The translations under genes and the position numbers were made by a program. Of a DNA stretch of 23,731 nucleotides, positions 7,876-15,932 are shown in pieces. This stretch comes from CAZDQL01 sp964507325. Lineage in GTDB: Bacteria; Planctomycetota; UBA1135; GCA-002686595. The notes beneath the pieces are model-generated. The model searched no databases. It was not told where the DNA came from and saw only the letters and a program-made list of their open reading frames with translations. The stretch covers positions 1 to 23,731 of the forward strand of contig CAZDQL010000100.1 of the NCBI GenBank assembly GCA_964507325.1. Direction: 5' to 3'. Each line of letters starts with the position of its first letter. Within the stretch, counting starts at the first letter, position 1.

Positions 7876-9337
7876 GATCCGTATCCCGCTCAGCGCCCCG
7901 ACCTTCCTGGCGGCGTTGGTGCTCGCCCTGCCGGCCTTGCCCTACGAAGCTACGACTCGAGTGCCCCAGGACAGCCCCTTCGACTCTGGCCGCGTGGAGG
8001 TGGACGGCACGTCCTACCCCTACCGCCTGCTCTCCCCGGCGAAGGTCGAGGAGGGGCAGCGCTACCCCCTGGTGCTCTTCCTGCACGGCGCCGGCGAGCG
8101 CGGCGACGACAACCGCGCCCAACTGCGTCACTTCCCCGAGCGCATGGCGACGGCGGCCTATCGGGAGCGCTTGCCCTGCTTCGTCCTCGCCCCGCAGTGC
8201 CCCGCGGGCTCCCGCTGGGTAGCGGGTCGGACGCAGCTCGGCACCGGCGCGCCGGTCGACACGCCGCCCGCGCCCCCGATGCGCGCCGCCATCGCCGCTC
8301 TACGCGAGGCGCTGACCGCCCTGCCCGTGGACCCGGACCGCATCTACCTCACCGGCCTCTCGATGGGGGGTGAGGGGGCCTGGGACCTGGCGAGCCGTCA
8401 CTCCGACTGGTTCGCCGCCGCGGTGCCGATCTGCGGCGGAGGAGATCCCGGTGCCGCGGAGCGGTTGGTGGGCCTGCCCCTGTCGGTGTGGCACGGCGCT
8501 GCGGACCGGGTGGTCGAGCCCGATTGCTCGCGCCGCATGGTGAAGGCGGTCGAGGCCGCGGGCGGTAAGCTCCGTTACCACGAGCTGGAGGGAGTCGGCC
8601 ACAACTCCTGGGTCACCGCCTACGGCCCCGACGGCTGCCTCGACTGGCTCTTCGCCCAGCGCCGCGATCCCGCCGCGCGACTGGCGTTTGCCGCCGAGCG
8701 CTTCGCCGCGGCCTGCGCCCCCGAAGAGCGGGTCGCCTTCCTCGGCGACTCGATCACCCAGGCGGGGAACAACCAGGGAGGCTACGTCGACCTCTTGCGC
8801 CAGGCCCTCGCGGCAAGGCACGCAGAGGCGGCCGTGATCCCCGCCGGCATCAGCGGCCACAAGGTCCCCGACCTCTTGCGCCGCTACGAAGAGCAGGTGA
8901 TCGGAGCAAAGGCCTCCCTGGTCTTCGTCTACATCGGGATCAACGACGTCTGGCACTCCCAGTCGGGTCGCGGCACGCCGATCGACGAGTACGAGGCGGG
9001 GCTGCGCGAGCTCCTGCGCGGTCTGCGCACCTCCGGCGCGACGGTGGTGCTCGCCACGCCGAGCGTCATCGGCGAGCGGCCGCTGGGGGAGAACCCCCTC
9101 GACGAGATGCTCGTGGACTTCGCCGCCGTCTCGCGGCGCGTGGCAGAGGAGGAGGGAGCCACCCTCTGCGACCTGCGCCGCGCCTTCCTCGACCACCTGA
9201 GCGTCTTCAACCCCGAGGGCCTCGAGCGCGGCGTGCTGACGCGTGACGGCGTGCACCTGAACGCCGCGGGGAACGCATTCCTCGCCACGTGGGCGGCGCG
9301 TGCGTTGTCGGAGGCCCTGGAAGGTCGTCAGCGGTAG
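7874..9337 (+). CDS. Exported alpha/beta-hydrolase (esterase) fused to SGNH hydrolase
   Basis: The protein is 487 aa from the ATG at 7874, preceded by a GAGGA at about 7859-7863 and starting with a hydrophobic signal sequence (FLAALVLALPALP). An in-frame ATG at 7841 would add 11 charged residues before it and is less likely. Residues ~40-265 are a PHB-depolymerase/phospholipase-carboxylesterase-like alpha/beta hydrolase: oxyanion region LHGAGERGDDN (70-80), nucleophile elbow GLSMGG (Ser163), likely acid Asp211 and GVGHNSW with His243. Residues ~285-482 are an SGNH hydrolase with all blocks intact: GDSIT (Ser293), Gly326, GIND (Asn357) and DGVH (Asp458, His461). It probably removes acyl groups (for example acetyl or feruloyl-type esters) from polysaccharides outside the cytoplasm. 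The actual ester is not evident. The AHSA1 gene follows after 22 bases. Confidence 0.9.
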   Translation: MIRIPLSAPTFLAALVLALPALPYEATTRVPQDSPFDSGRVEVDGTSYPYRLLSPAKVEEGQRYPLVLFLHGAGERGDDNRAQLRHFPERMATAAYRERLPCFVLAPQCPAGSRWVAGRTQLGTGAPVDTPPAPPMRAAIAALREALTALPVDPDRIYLTGLSMGGEGAWDLASRHSDWFAAAVPICGGGDPGAAERLVGLPLSVWHGAADRVVEPDCSRRMVKAVEAAGGKLRYHELEGVGHNSWVTAYGPDGCLDWLFAQRRDPAARLAFAAERFAAACAPEERVAFLGDSITQAGNNQGGYVDLLRQALAARHAEAAVIPAGISGHKVPDLLRRYEEQVIGAKASLVFVYIGINDVWHSQSGRGTPIDEYEAGLRELLRGLRTSGATVVLATPSVIGERPLGENPLDEMLVDFAAVSRRVAEEEGATLCDLRRAFLDHLSVFNPEGLERGVLTRDGVHLNAAGNAFLATWAARALSEALEGRQR

Positions 9338-9359
9338 GGAAACCGATCTGGAGATCACG

Positions 9360-9872
9360 ATGCCCGAGCTCACCGCGACCACCTCCTTCACCCTCGAACG
9401 GCTCTTCCCCTATCCTCCCGCCCGACTCTGGGTGGCTTTCACCGAGCCCGAGTGGATCGAGCGCTGGCTCTGGGGTCCGGGGGCGGTGCCCTTGCACACC
9501 CACGTCGATCTGCGGCGGGGGGGCGGCTACGCCTTCTCGATCACTCCCGCGGACGCCGGCGATTGGCCGGGGGGGTGCTGGGAGATGCTCGGCCACTACG
9601 TCACCGTGGAGCCGGGGCGGCGGCTGGTGTTCACGATGCACTGGAACGCGCCGGTGGGCTACAACTCCGGGGAGGAGGGGTTCCAGCGCCTGCGCGACGA
9701 GATCGCGTACGTCGATTTCGCTTCGGAGGAGGACGGCGCGGCCTGTCGGGTGACGCTGACCCACGCCGGCATCCCCGACGACGGCGTGAGCGCGCCCGAG
9801 CACGAGCGCAGCGTGGCGGTGACCTGGGATCTCCTGGCCGAGGTCCTGGAGGAAGGCGACGCGGCCCGCTAG
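9360..9872 (+). CDS. AHSA1/SRPBCC-domain protein
   Basis: The protein is 170 aa from the ATG at 9360, with a GGAG six to seven bases upstream. The pattern is that of the activator-of-Hsp90-ATPase-homologue 1 / START-like (SRPBCC) fold: an N-terminal strand and helix with FTLERLFPYPPARLWVAFTEPEWIERW split over residues ~10-36 (phrases such as 'PARLWVAFTEPEWIERWL'), a Gly-rich turn (RRGGGYAF, 53-59), 'VTVEPGRRLVFTMHW' (81-95), and a final strand and amphipathic helix. These proteins form a hydrophobic cavity for small ligands; cellular roles vary and cannot be assigned from sequence. It is cytoplasmic, with no signal peptide. The gene ends 2 bases before the RNA methyltransferase start, so the two are almost certainly cotranscribed. 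Confidence 0.85.
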   Translation: MPELTATTSFTLERLFPYPPARLWVAFTEPEWIERWLWGPGAVPLHTHVDLRRGGGYAFSITPADAGDWPGGCWEMLGHYVTVEPGRRLVFTMHWNAPVGYNSGEEGFQRLRDEIAYVDFASEEDGAACRVTLTHAGIPDDGVSAPEHERSVAVTWDLLAEVLEEGDAAR

Positions 9873-9874
9873 CG

Positions 9875-11005
9875 ATGCGCCGCCACACCTTCTTCGCGAC
9901 CTGCGCTCCAGGTGTCGAGCCGATCCTGCACGGCGAGGCGCGCGCCCTGAAGCTGGCGCGCGTCGAACGTCAGGTGGGGGGTGTGCGCTTCGCGGGGACC
10001 CAGCGCGACGCGTGGCGCGCGAACCTCTGGCTGCGCACGGCGGTGCGCGTGCTGCTGCGGATCGCGCGCTTCGAGGCTCCCGACGAGGACAGGCTCTACG
10101 CCGGTGTGCAGGCGATCGACTGGTCGCAGTGGCTCGCGACCGAGGGAGCGCTCTGGATCGACGCGCAGACGCGCGACTCGCGGCTGGACCACTCGCTCTT
10201 CGTCGCTCAGCGCGTCAAGGACGCCGTGGTGGACCAGTTGCGCACCCCCGCCGGCGCGCGGCCGCGGGTGGAGCGGGAGGGGTACGACCTGCGACTGCAC
10301 CTGCACCTCTTCCGGGATCGCGCGACCCTGTCGGTGGACACCTCGGGGGAGTCGTTGCACCGGCGGGGCTGGCGCCAGGCCCAAGGGCGCGCGCCCCTGG
10401 CGGAGACCTTGGCGGCGGCGGTGGTCCTGGCTTCTGGGTGGGACCGCAGAGCGCCCTTGATCGATCCCTTCTGCGGCAGCGGGACCCTCCTGGTCGAAGC
10501 GGGCTGGATCGCCTCCGGCCGCGCCCCGGGTGCGATGCGCGAGCGCTTCGCCCTCGAGGAGCTACCCGGCCACGACGCCCCTGCTTGGCAGGCCTTCCGG
10601 GCCGCCGAATTGGAGCGCGCTACACCGCCCCGCAAGCTGGCTCTCGTGGGCTCCGACCTCGCTCCGCAGAGGATCGAAGAGGCGCGCGCCAACCTGGAGA
10701 GCGCCGGCCTCGCCGAGCTCGCGCGCCTCTCGGTGGCGGACGCTCGCGAATTCGCGCCGCGCGCGGGGTGGAACGGGTGGGTGGTGTCGAACCCGCCCTA
10801 CGGCGCGCGGGTCGGCGACGCGACGAAGGCTGTAGATCTCGTGCGCGACTTCGGCGCCCGCCTGCGTCGGGAGTGCGCGGGCTACCACGCTGCGATCCTG
10901 GTGGGGGACGCCCGTCAGGCGGACGCTCTGGCGCTCCCCGAGGCGACCCGACAGAAGGTGGTGAACGGCGGGATCGCCTGTGAGCTGGTGACGGCGGCAC
11001 TCTGA
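9875..11005 (+). CDS. THUMP-domain class I SAM-dependent RNA methyltransferase (RlmL N-terminal/TrmN-like)
   Basis: The protein is 376 aa from the ATG at 9875, two bases after the preceding TAG. Residues ~1-60 match the ferredoxin-like start of this family (FFATCAPGVEPILHGEARAL). Residues ~60-155 form the THUMP RNA-binding region. Residues ~165-376 are the Rossmann-fold methyltransferase with DPFCGSGTLLVEA (197-209) for S-adenosylmethionine binding and the N6/N2-type catalytic motif NPPYG (306-310). The family methylates the exocyclic N2 of guanosine in 23S rRNA (RlmL, G2445) or tRNA (Trm14/TrmN, position 6). The length fits a single-module enzyme, not the RlmKL fusion. Whether the target is rRNA or tRNA cannot be decided here. 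Its stop is one base from that of the convergent prenyltransferase-repeat gene. Confidence 0.9.
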   Translation: MRRHTFFATCAPGVEPILHGEARALKLARVERQVGGVRFAGTQRDAWRANLWLRTAVRVLLRIARFEAPDEDRLYAGVQAIDWSQWLATEGALWIDAQTRDSRLDHSLFVAQRVKDAVVDQLRTPAGARPRVEREGYDLRLHLHLFRDRATLSVDTSGESLHRRGWRQAQGRAPLAETLAAAVVLASGWDRRAPLIDPFCGSGTLLVEAGWIASGRAPGAMRERFALEELPGHDAPAWQAFRAAELERATPPRKLALVGSDLAPQRIEEARANLESAGLAELARLSVADAREFAPRAGWNGWVVSNPPYGARVGDATKAVDLVRDFGARLRRECAGYHAAILVGDARQADALALPEATRQKVVNGGIACELVTAAL

Positions 11006-11006
11006 G

Positions 11007-12299
11007 TCAACGCTCGCCCACGATCCTGGCGTAGCGGAAGTACACCTCCAGACAGAGGGCCATCATCGCGGTGGAGTACACCCGGCCGCCGGAGTAGCCC
11101 CAGGGGCCGACCGGGTCCCAGGACCCCTTGGCCGCGCCGCCCGTGCGTTGAGAGCGGAGCACCGCGGCCTTCATCGCCTTGTTCCATCCCTTCCAGTGGC
11201 GCCCGCCCATCTGGAACATCGCGTAGGAGCCGTAGTACCAGTAGTACATGTCGACGACGTGCTTCTCGGGATCCCACTCGGGGGGCTTCCTGAGGAGCAG
11301 GTCGGCGTGCTCGAGCATGATCGGATCGTCCTTGGGATTCTGGCCGAGGAAGAAGCGGCACAGGAGGCCCGCCGCGGTCATCGCCTCCCCATGCTCCGGC
11401 GAGAAGTGCACGTTTGCGCCGGGCACTCGAGAGCTTCTCGACCCCTTGGCGTCGTAGCCGATGCGGCCCGTCTCAGGGTCGGTGGCCTCGTCGAGCCAGG
11501 CCAGGGCGCCTTGGAAGGCCTTCTCCTCGACCTCGAGACCCGCATCCTTGGCCGACGAGAGCGCGAAGACCATCCAGCTCGTGACCGAGGTGTCGTTGTC
11601 CCCCACGGGGGGCACGTCGTAGCGCCAGGCCATGTAGGGATTGCGGGCACGGTGGATGTAGTCGACCGACTTCTGCGCCGTGTGCTTGAGGAGCGGGGAC
11701 TTGGAGAAGTAGTACGCCTCACACATCGCCAGCGACGCGATCGCGTGGTCGTAGAGGAAGGTGTGCCCGCTCTTCACTCCGAAGAGCCCCGTCTCCTGAT
11801 CCTGCTGTCCGCGCAACCACTTGAGGCCGCGCGTCACCGCATCCTTGTGGGGGCCGATGCGCGTGGTGCTGCCGTCTCCCATGAAGGCCAGGAGCGCCAG
11901 ACCGGTGACTCCCACGTCGTGGTTGGGTTGGCCCGCCCCCGTGCACCGATCGTCCTTCGGGTCGTGCTTCATGAACCCGTCGCAATCCCAGTTCCCCTCC
12001 GCATCTTGGTGAGCGGCCAGCCAACCGAGCGCAATCTGCAGTGGCTTTTCGGTGCCGGTCCCTCCCGCAGAGCGCAGGTTGCGACGGACGAAGCGACCCC
12101 CGCGCGGCCCCCCTGCGCCGCCGCCGATCCCGATGATGCCATTGGATACCCTCGCGTCGGGAGGCGTGGCCTCCCGCTCGTCCTGCTCCTCGACCGCCCC
12201 ATCGGCGTAGAGGGTGGCCGCCACCGGTCCGCCGAACAGGGTCATCAGGGGTGCGGCGCAGAGAGCGGTCACCGCCAGCGCGAATCGCTTGCACTTCAT
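11007..12299 (-). CDS. Exported prenyltransferase/squalene-oxidase-repeat protein
   Basis: The protein is 430 aa from the ATG at 12297-12299, with a GAGGAG Shine-Dalgarno about eight bases upstream and a signal peptide (residues 1-~32). After an acidic stretch comes a Gly-rich segment (IIGIGGGAGGPRGGRF, 55-70). Alpha/alpha-barrel repeats like those of squalene cyclases and prenyltransferase beta subunits follow: ALGWLAAHQDAEGNW (90-104), DVGVTGLALLAFMGDG (128-143), GLKWLRGQQDQETGLFG (158-174), DHAIASLAMCEAYYF, DNDTSVTSWMVFAL (234-247), ALAWLDEATDPETG and YYWYYGSYAMFQMGG (352-366). The cyclase catalytic DxDD motif is not seen, so a structural or binding role is more likely than terpene cyclisation. 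Such proteins are abundant and uncharacterised in Planctomycetota. It is divergent from the reductase operon. Confidence 0.88.
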   Translation of the reverse strand: MKCKRFALAVTALCAAPLMTLFGGPVAATLYADGAVEEQDEREATPPDARVSNGIIGIGGGAGGPRGGRFVRRNLRSAGGTGTEKPLQIALGWLAAHQDAEGNWDCDGFMKHDPKDDRCTGAGQPNHDVGVTGLALLAFMGDGSTTRIGPHKDAVTRGLKWLRGQQDQETGLFGVKSGHTFLYDHAIASLAMCEAYYFSKSPLLKHTAQKSVDYIHRARNPYMAWRYDVPPVGDNDTSVTSWMVFALSSAKDAGLEVEEKAFQGALAWLDEATDPETGRIGYDAKGSRSSRVPGANVHFSPEHGEAMTAAGLLCRFFLGQNPKDDPIMLEHADLLLRKPPEWDPEKHVVDMYYWYYGSYAMFQMGGRHWKGWNKAMKAAVLRSQRTGGAAKGSWDPVGPWGYSGGRVYSTAMMALCLEVYFRYARIVGER

Positions 12300-12421
12300 G
12301 GTCGTCTCCTCGGTGTGGCCCGCGGTCACCGCCTCGCCCGAGTTCGGTTCGGGGCCCGGCCAAGTGCGTACCGGAGCCGCCGCTGGGGTCTCCCCCGGGC
12401 GTCCCCGGACGCACCCATGGT

Positions 12422-12450
12422 GTATCATCCCGCCCTCGATTTCTGGGCAA
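12422..12450. promoter_or_regulatory. Divergent promoter candidate between the prenyltransferase-repeat gene and the reductase operon
   Basis: The 165-base gap 12300-12464 separates two divergent transcription units. On the plus strand TATCAT (12423-12428) could be the -10 of the operon, giving a leader of about 30 bases that includes the ribosome binding site. The same bases read TGATAC on the minus strand. There they stand 17 bases after TTGCCC (12450-12445), a plausible sigma-70 pair for the prenyltransferase-repeat gene. The plus-strand -35 is not recognisable. Confidence 0.35.
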
Positions 12451-12464
12451 AGGAGACTGCTAAC

Positions 12465-13214
12465 GTGAATCTCGGACTGGAAGGCAAGGGAGCGATCGTC
12501 ACCGGAGGGAGCTTGGGGATCGGCGAGGCGATCGCCCTGCGGCTCGCCCGCGAAGGGTGCAACGTCGCGATCAATTACCGCCGCCACGACACCGAGGCCA
12601 AGGCGATCGTGGCGAAGATCGAGGAGATGGGGCGGAAGGGCCTGGCGGTCCAGGCGGACGTCTCCAGCTACCAGGATGCCGAGAAGATGGCGGCGCAGGT
12701 CCTCGAGACCTTCGGCAGCTTCGATCTCATGGTGTGCAACGCCGGCATCACCTGGGACGGGATGATCTGGAAGATGTCGGAGAAGCAGTTCGACCAGGTG
12801 ATCAACGTCAACCTGAAGGGCTACTTCAACTACAACAAGGTGGCCGCGACCCACTTCATGGATCGCAAGTACGGCAAGATCGTCAACGTCTCCTCGATCA
12901 ACGGGATACGCGGCAAGGTGGGGCAGACCAACTACTCGGCCTCCAAGGGCGGCGAGATCGCCATGTCGAAGACCCTGGCCAAGGAGCTCGGGCGCTTCAA
13001 CATCAACGTCAACGTGGTCGCGCCCGGAATGGTGCTCACCGACATGATGGCCGCCATCCCGGCGGAGTTCAAAAACGCGGCCCTGAACGAGACGGTGGTC
13101 GGGCGCTTCGCCACCCCCGACGACGTGGCCAACCTGACGGCCTTCCTGTGCTCGGACATCTCGCGGCACATCACCGGCGAGGTCATCAAGATCGACGGTG
13201 GCCAGTACATCTGA
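12465..13214 (+). CDS. FabG-like short-chain dehydrogenase/reductase (3-ketoacyl reductase)
   Basis: The protein is 249 aa from a GTG at 12465, chosen because AAAGGAGA (12449-12456) precedes it by eight bases and because it matches the family N-terminus. An in-frame ATG at 12417 would add 16 unrelated residues. It is a classical SDR: cofactor motif TGGSLGIG (13-20), NAG (92-94), catalytic Asn near 115 (NVNLKG), Ser144 (NVSS) and Y157xxxK161. The C-terminal segment GEVIKIDGGQYI is typical of FabG. The Arg-Arg after the second beta strand (INYRRHD) suggests NADPH. It reduces 3-ketoacyl thioesters, on ACP or CoA. As first gene of an operon with a thiolase and a DUF35 protein and without any ACP gene, CoA thioesters are the more likely substrates. 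That is inference. Confidence 0.92.
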   Translation: MNLGLEGKGAIVTGGSLGIGEAIALRLAREGCNVAINYRRHDTEAKAIVAKIEEMGRKGLAVQADVSSYQDAEKMAAQVLETFGSFDLMVCNAGITWDGMIWKMSEKQFDQVINVNLKGYFNYNKVAATHFMDRKYGKIVNVSSINGIRGKVGQTNYSASKGGEIAMSKTLAKELGRFNINVNVVAPGMVLTDMMAAIPAEFKNAALNETVVGRFATPDDVANLTAFLCSDISRHITGEVIKIDGGQYI

Positions 13215-13247
13215 GGCGGGACATCCCCGACTGAGCGGAGAAACAGC

Positions 13248-14402
13248 ATGTCACGAGTAGGAGTCATCGGTATCGGCCACGGCGAGTTCGGCCGCCGCAG
13301 CGACGCCACCGTCCAGGAGCTGGCCTTCGAGGCCTTCCGCATGGCAATGCAGGACGCGGGGATCGGGCGCGATCAGCTCGACGCCTCCGTCGTCGCCGCG
13401 GTCCCCGAGTACCACAAGCAGCGCTCGGTGGCGGGGGTGGTGCAGGAGTACCTGAACCTCAACCCCAAGCCCACCTGGCTGACCGAGGTGGCCTGCTCCT
13501 CCGGGAGCGCGGCCATCCGCACCGGCTGGATGGCGATCCAGAGCGGTTTGCACGACGTGGTGGCGGTCATCGGCTGCCAGAAGATGACCGAGATGGACAC
13601 CGCCACGATCCTGGCGCTGATGGGGCGCGTGGGTGAGGTGCAGTGGGAGTCGGTCTTCGGCACCACCTTCCCCGGCTACTACGCCATGTTCGCCCAGCGG
13701 CACATGCACGAGTTCGGCACGACGCACGAGCAGATGCTGGCGGTGGCGGAGAAGAACCACTACTACGGCGCCCGCAACCCCAACGCGCTCTTCAAGAAGG
13801 AGATCACGCTGGAGAAGGCGCTCGCCTCCGACCCCGTCTCGTCACCCTTCTGCGTCTACGACTGCTGCGCCAACGCCGACGGCGCGGCCTGCCTGATCCT
13901 GGCCAAGGAGGAGCGCGCCAAGGAGCTCTCCGACAAGGTCGTCTGGCTCGACGGGGTGGGTTGCGCCACGGCCAGCATGTCGGTCCTGCGGCGCCCCGAC
14001 CTGGTGGGCCTGCCCTCCGCCCAGGAGGCTGCCAAGCAGGCCTACACCCAAGCCGGCGTCGACGTCAGCGAGGTCAAGGTGGCGGAGGTGCACGACTGCT
14101 TCACCATCGCCGAGATCATGGCCTACGAAGACCTCGGCTTCTGCGCCAAGGGTGAGGGGGGGCGCTACATCGAAGACCGCTGCTCCTACATCGGCGGCAA
14201 GGTGGCGGTCAACGTCGACGGCGGCCTGAAGGCCAAGGGCCACCCGATCGGCGCCACCGGCGTCTCGATGGCCTACGAGATCGTGCGGCAGCTGCGCGGC
14301 GACTGCGGAGAGCGCCAGGTGCCGGGTGCCGACGTGGGTTTGACCCACAACGTCGGCGGAATCGGGCAGTACACCTTCGTCCACGTCTTCAAGAAGGACT
14401 GA
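13248..14402 (+). CDS. SCP2-type thiolase (acetyl-CoA acetyltransferase-like)
   Basis: The protein is 384 aa from the ATG at 13248, with GCGGAG seven bases upstream. It carries the thiolase fold with nucleophile Cys83 (EVACSSGSAA), His282 (AEVHDCFT) and His332 (GGLKAKGHPIGATG). The second catalytic Cys of classical thiolases (CGGG near the C-terminus) is replaced by HNVGGIG (367-373). This is the hallmark of the SCP2/archaeal-type thiolases that work with a DUF35 partner, as in the archaeal acetoacetyl-CoA thiolase/HMG-CoA synthase complex and PhlC of the PhlACB acyltransferase. The partner gene lies five bases downstream. The likely reaction is Claisen condensation or cleavage of short 3-ketoacyl-CoA. 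The direction and chain length are not evident. Confidence 0.92.
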   Translation: MSRVGVIGIGHGEFGRRSDATVQELAFEAFRMAMQDAGIGRDQLDASVVAAVPEYHKQRSVAGVVQEYLNLNPKPTWLTEVACSSGSAAIRTGWMAIQSGLHDVVAVIGCQKMTEMDTATILALMGRVGEVQWESVFGTTFPGYYAMFAQRHMHEFGTTHEQMLAVAEKNHYYGARNPNALFKKEITLEKALASDPVSSPFCVYDCCANADGAACLILAKEERAKELSDKVVWLDGVGCATASMSVLRRPDLVGLPSAQEAAKQAYTQAGVDVSEVKVAEVHDCFTIAEIMAYEDLGFCAKGEGGRYIEDRCSYIGGKVAVNVDGGLKAKGHPIGATGVSMAYEIVRQLRGDCGERQVPGADVGLTHNVGGIGQYTFVHVFKKD

Positions 14403-14407
14403 GCACC

Positions 14408-14866
14408 ATGTTTAGCTGGTTCGGCAAGGTCAGTTTCGTCCCCTACTCCAAGGTCTCGGACTTCGCCGTGCACCTGAAGGACGGGCGGATGATGGGCTCG
14501 GTCTGCAATGAGTGCGGTTACCAGACCTTCCCCCCGCGCGCCGACTGCCCCGAGTGCATGAGTGCCGACTTCTCCTACAAGGAGTACAACGGCAAGGGCG
14601 AGGTCTACACCTACACCAAGACCGACGCCGCCCCCACCGGTTTCGACGACGTGGTGCCCTACACCATCATCGTGGTCGAGCTCGAGGAAGGTGGCCGTCT
14701 CGTCGCCTGGGCCGGCGAGACCCTGGACCCCGAGGCGATCACCATCGGCGACCCGGTGCAGGTGGTGCCGCGCATCTGGGAGAAGGGCGCGGAGATCAAG
14801 GTGTACTACACGGTGGAGAAGCCGGGCACGACCTGGAACAAGGCGCCGGCGCCGCACCTGGCGTAG
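14408..14866 (+). CDS. DUF35 Zn-ribbon/OB-fold protein, thiolase partner
   Basis: The protein is 152 aa from the ATG at 14408, with AAGGA about eight bases upstream inside the end of the thiolase gene. The rubredoxin-like zinc ribbon is C33xxC36...C47xxC50 (CNECGYQTFPPRADCPEC). The OB-fold follows (GEVYTYTKTDAAPTGFDDVVPYTIIVVELEEGGRLVA in outline, residues ~64-100), ending with a strand around residue 115. In characterised systems this small protein binds the CoA part of the substrate and bridges thiolase and partner enzyme. The gene pair thiolase-DUF35 is a conserved functional unit. The N-terminus has about 25 residues before the ribbon (FSWFGKVSFVPYSKVSDF), somewhat longer than I would expect, and may contact the thiolase. 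It is the last gene of the operon and convergent with the ABC importer. Confidence 0.92.
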   Translation: MFSWFGKVSFVPYSKVSDFAVHLKDGRMMGSVCNECGYQTFPPRADCPECMSADFSYKEYNGKGEVYTYTKTDAAPTGFDDVVPYTIIVVELEEGGRLVAWAGETLDPEAITIGDPVQVVPRIWEKGAEIKVYYTVEKPGTTWNKAPAPHLA

Positions 14867-14880
14867 GGCGAGGGTCGCCC
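14866..14880. terminator. Short inverted repeat between convergent operons
   Basis: GGGCGA-GGG-TCGCCC, a perfect 6-bp stem with a 3-base loop, starts at the last base of the DUF35 stop codon and lies 5 bases from the convergent ATPase stop. There is no T-tract on either side, so at most it is a weak bidirectional terminator. Confidence 0.35.
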
Positions 14881-14885
14881 GAGTC

Positions 14886-15928
<1,043 letters not shown>

Positions 15929-15932
<4 letters not shown>

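Noticed and set aside
6586..9337. RiPP cluster around the radical SAM/SPASM gene
   Set aside because: No short precursor-like gene, peptidase or dedicated exporter is adjacent; the neighbours are exported hydrolases that touch the gene at both ends.
12417..12464. ATG at 12417 as start of the FabG-like reductase
   Set aside because: The added 16 residues do not fit the family; the GTG at 12465 has AAAGGAGA at the right distance, and the -10 candidate lies after the ATG.
12465..14866. Fatty-acid or polyketide synthase cluster
   Set aside because: There is no ACP, malonyltransferase, KAS-type synthase or dehydratase; the thiolase-DUF35 pairing points to CoA thioesters.
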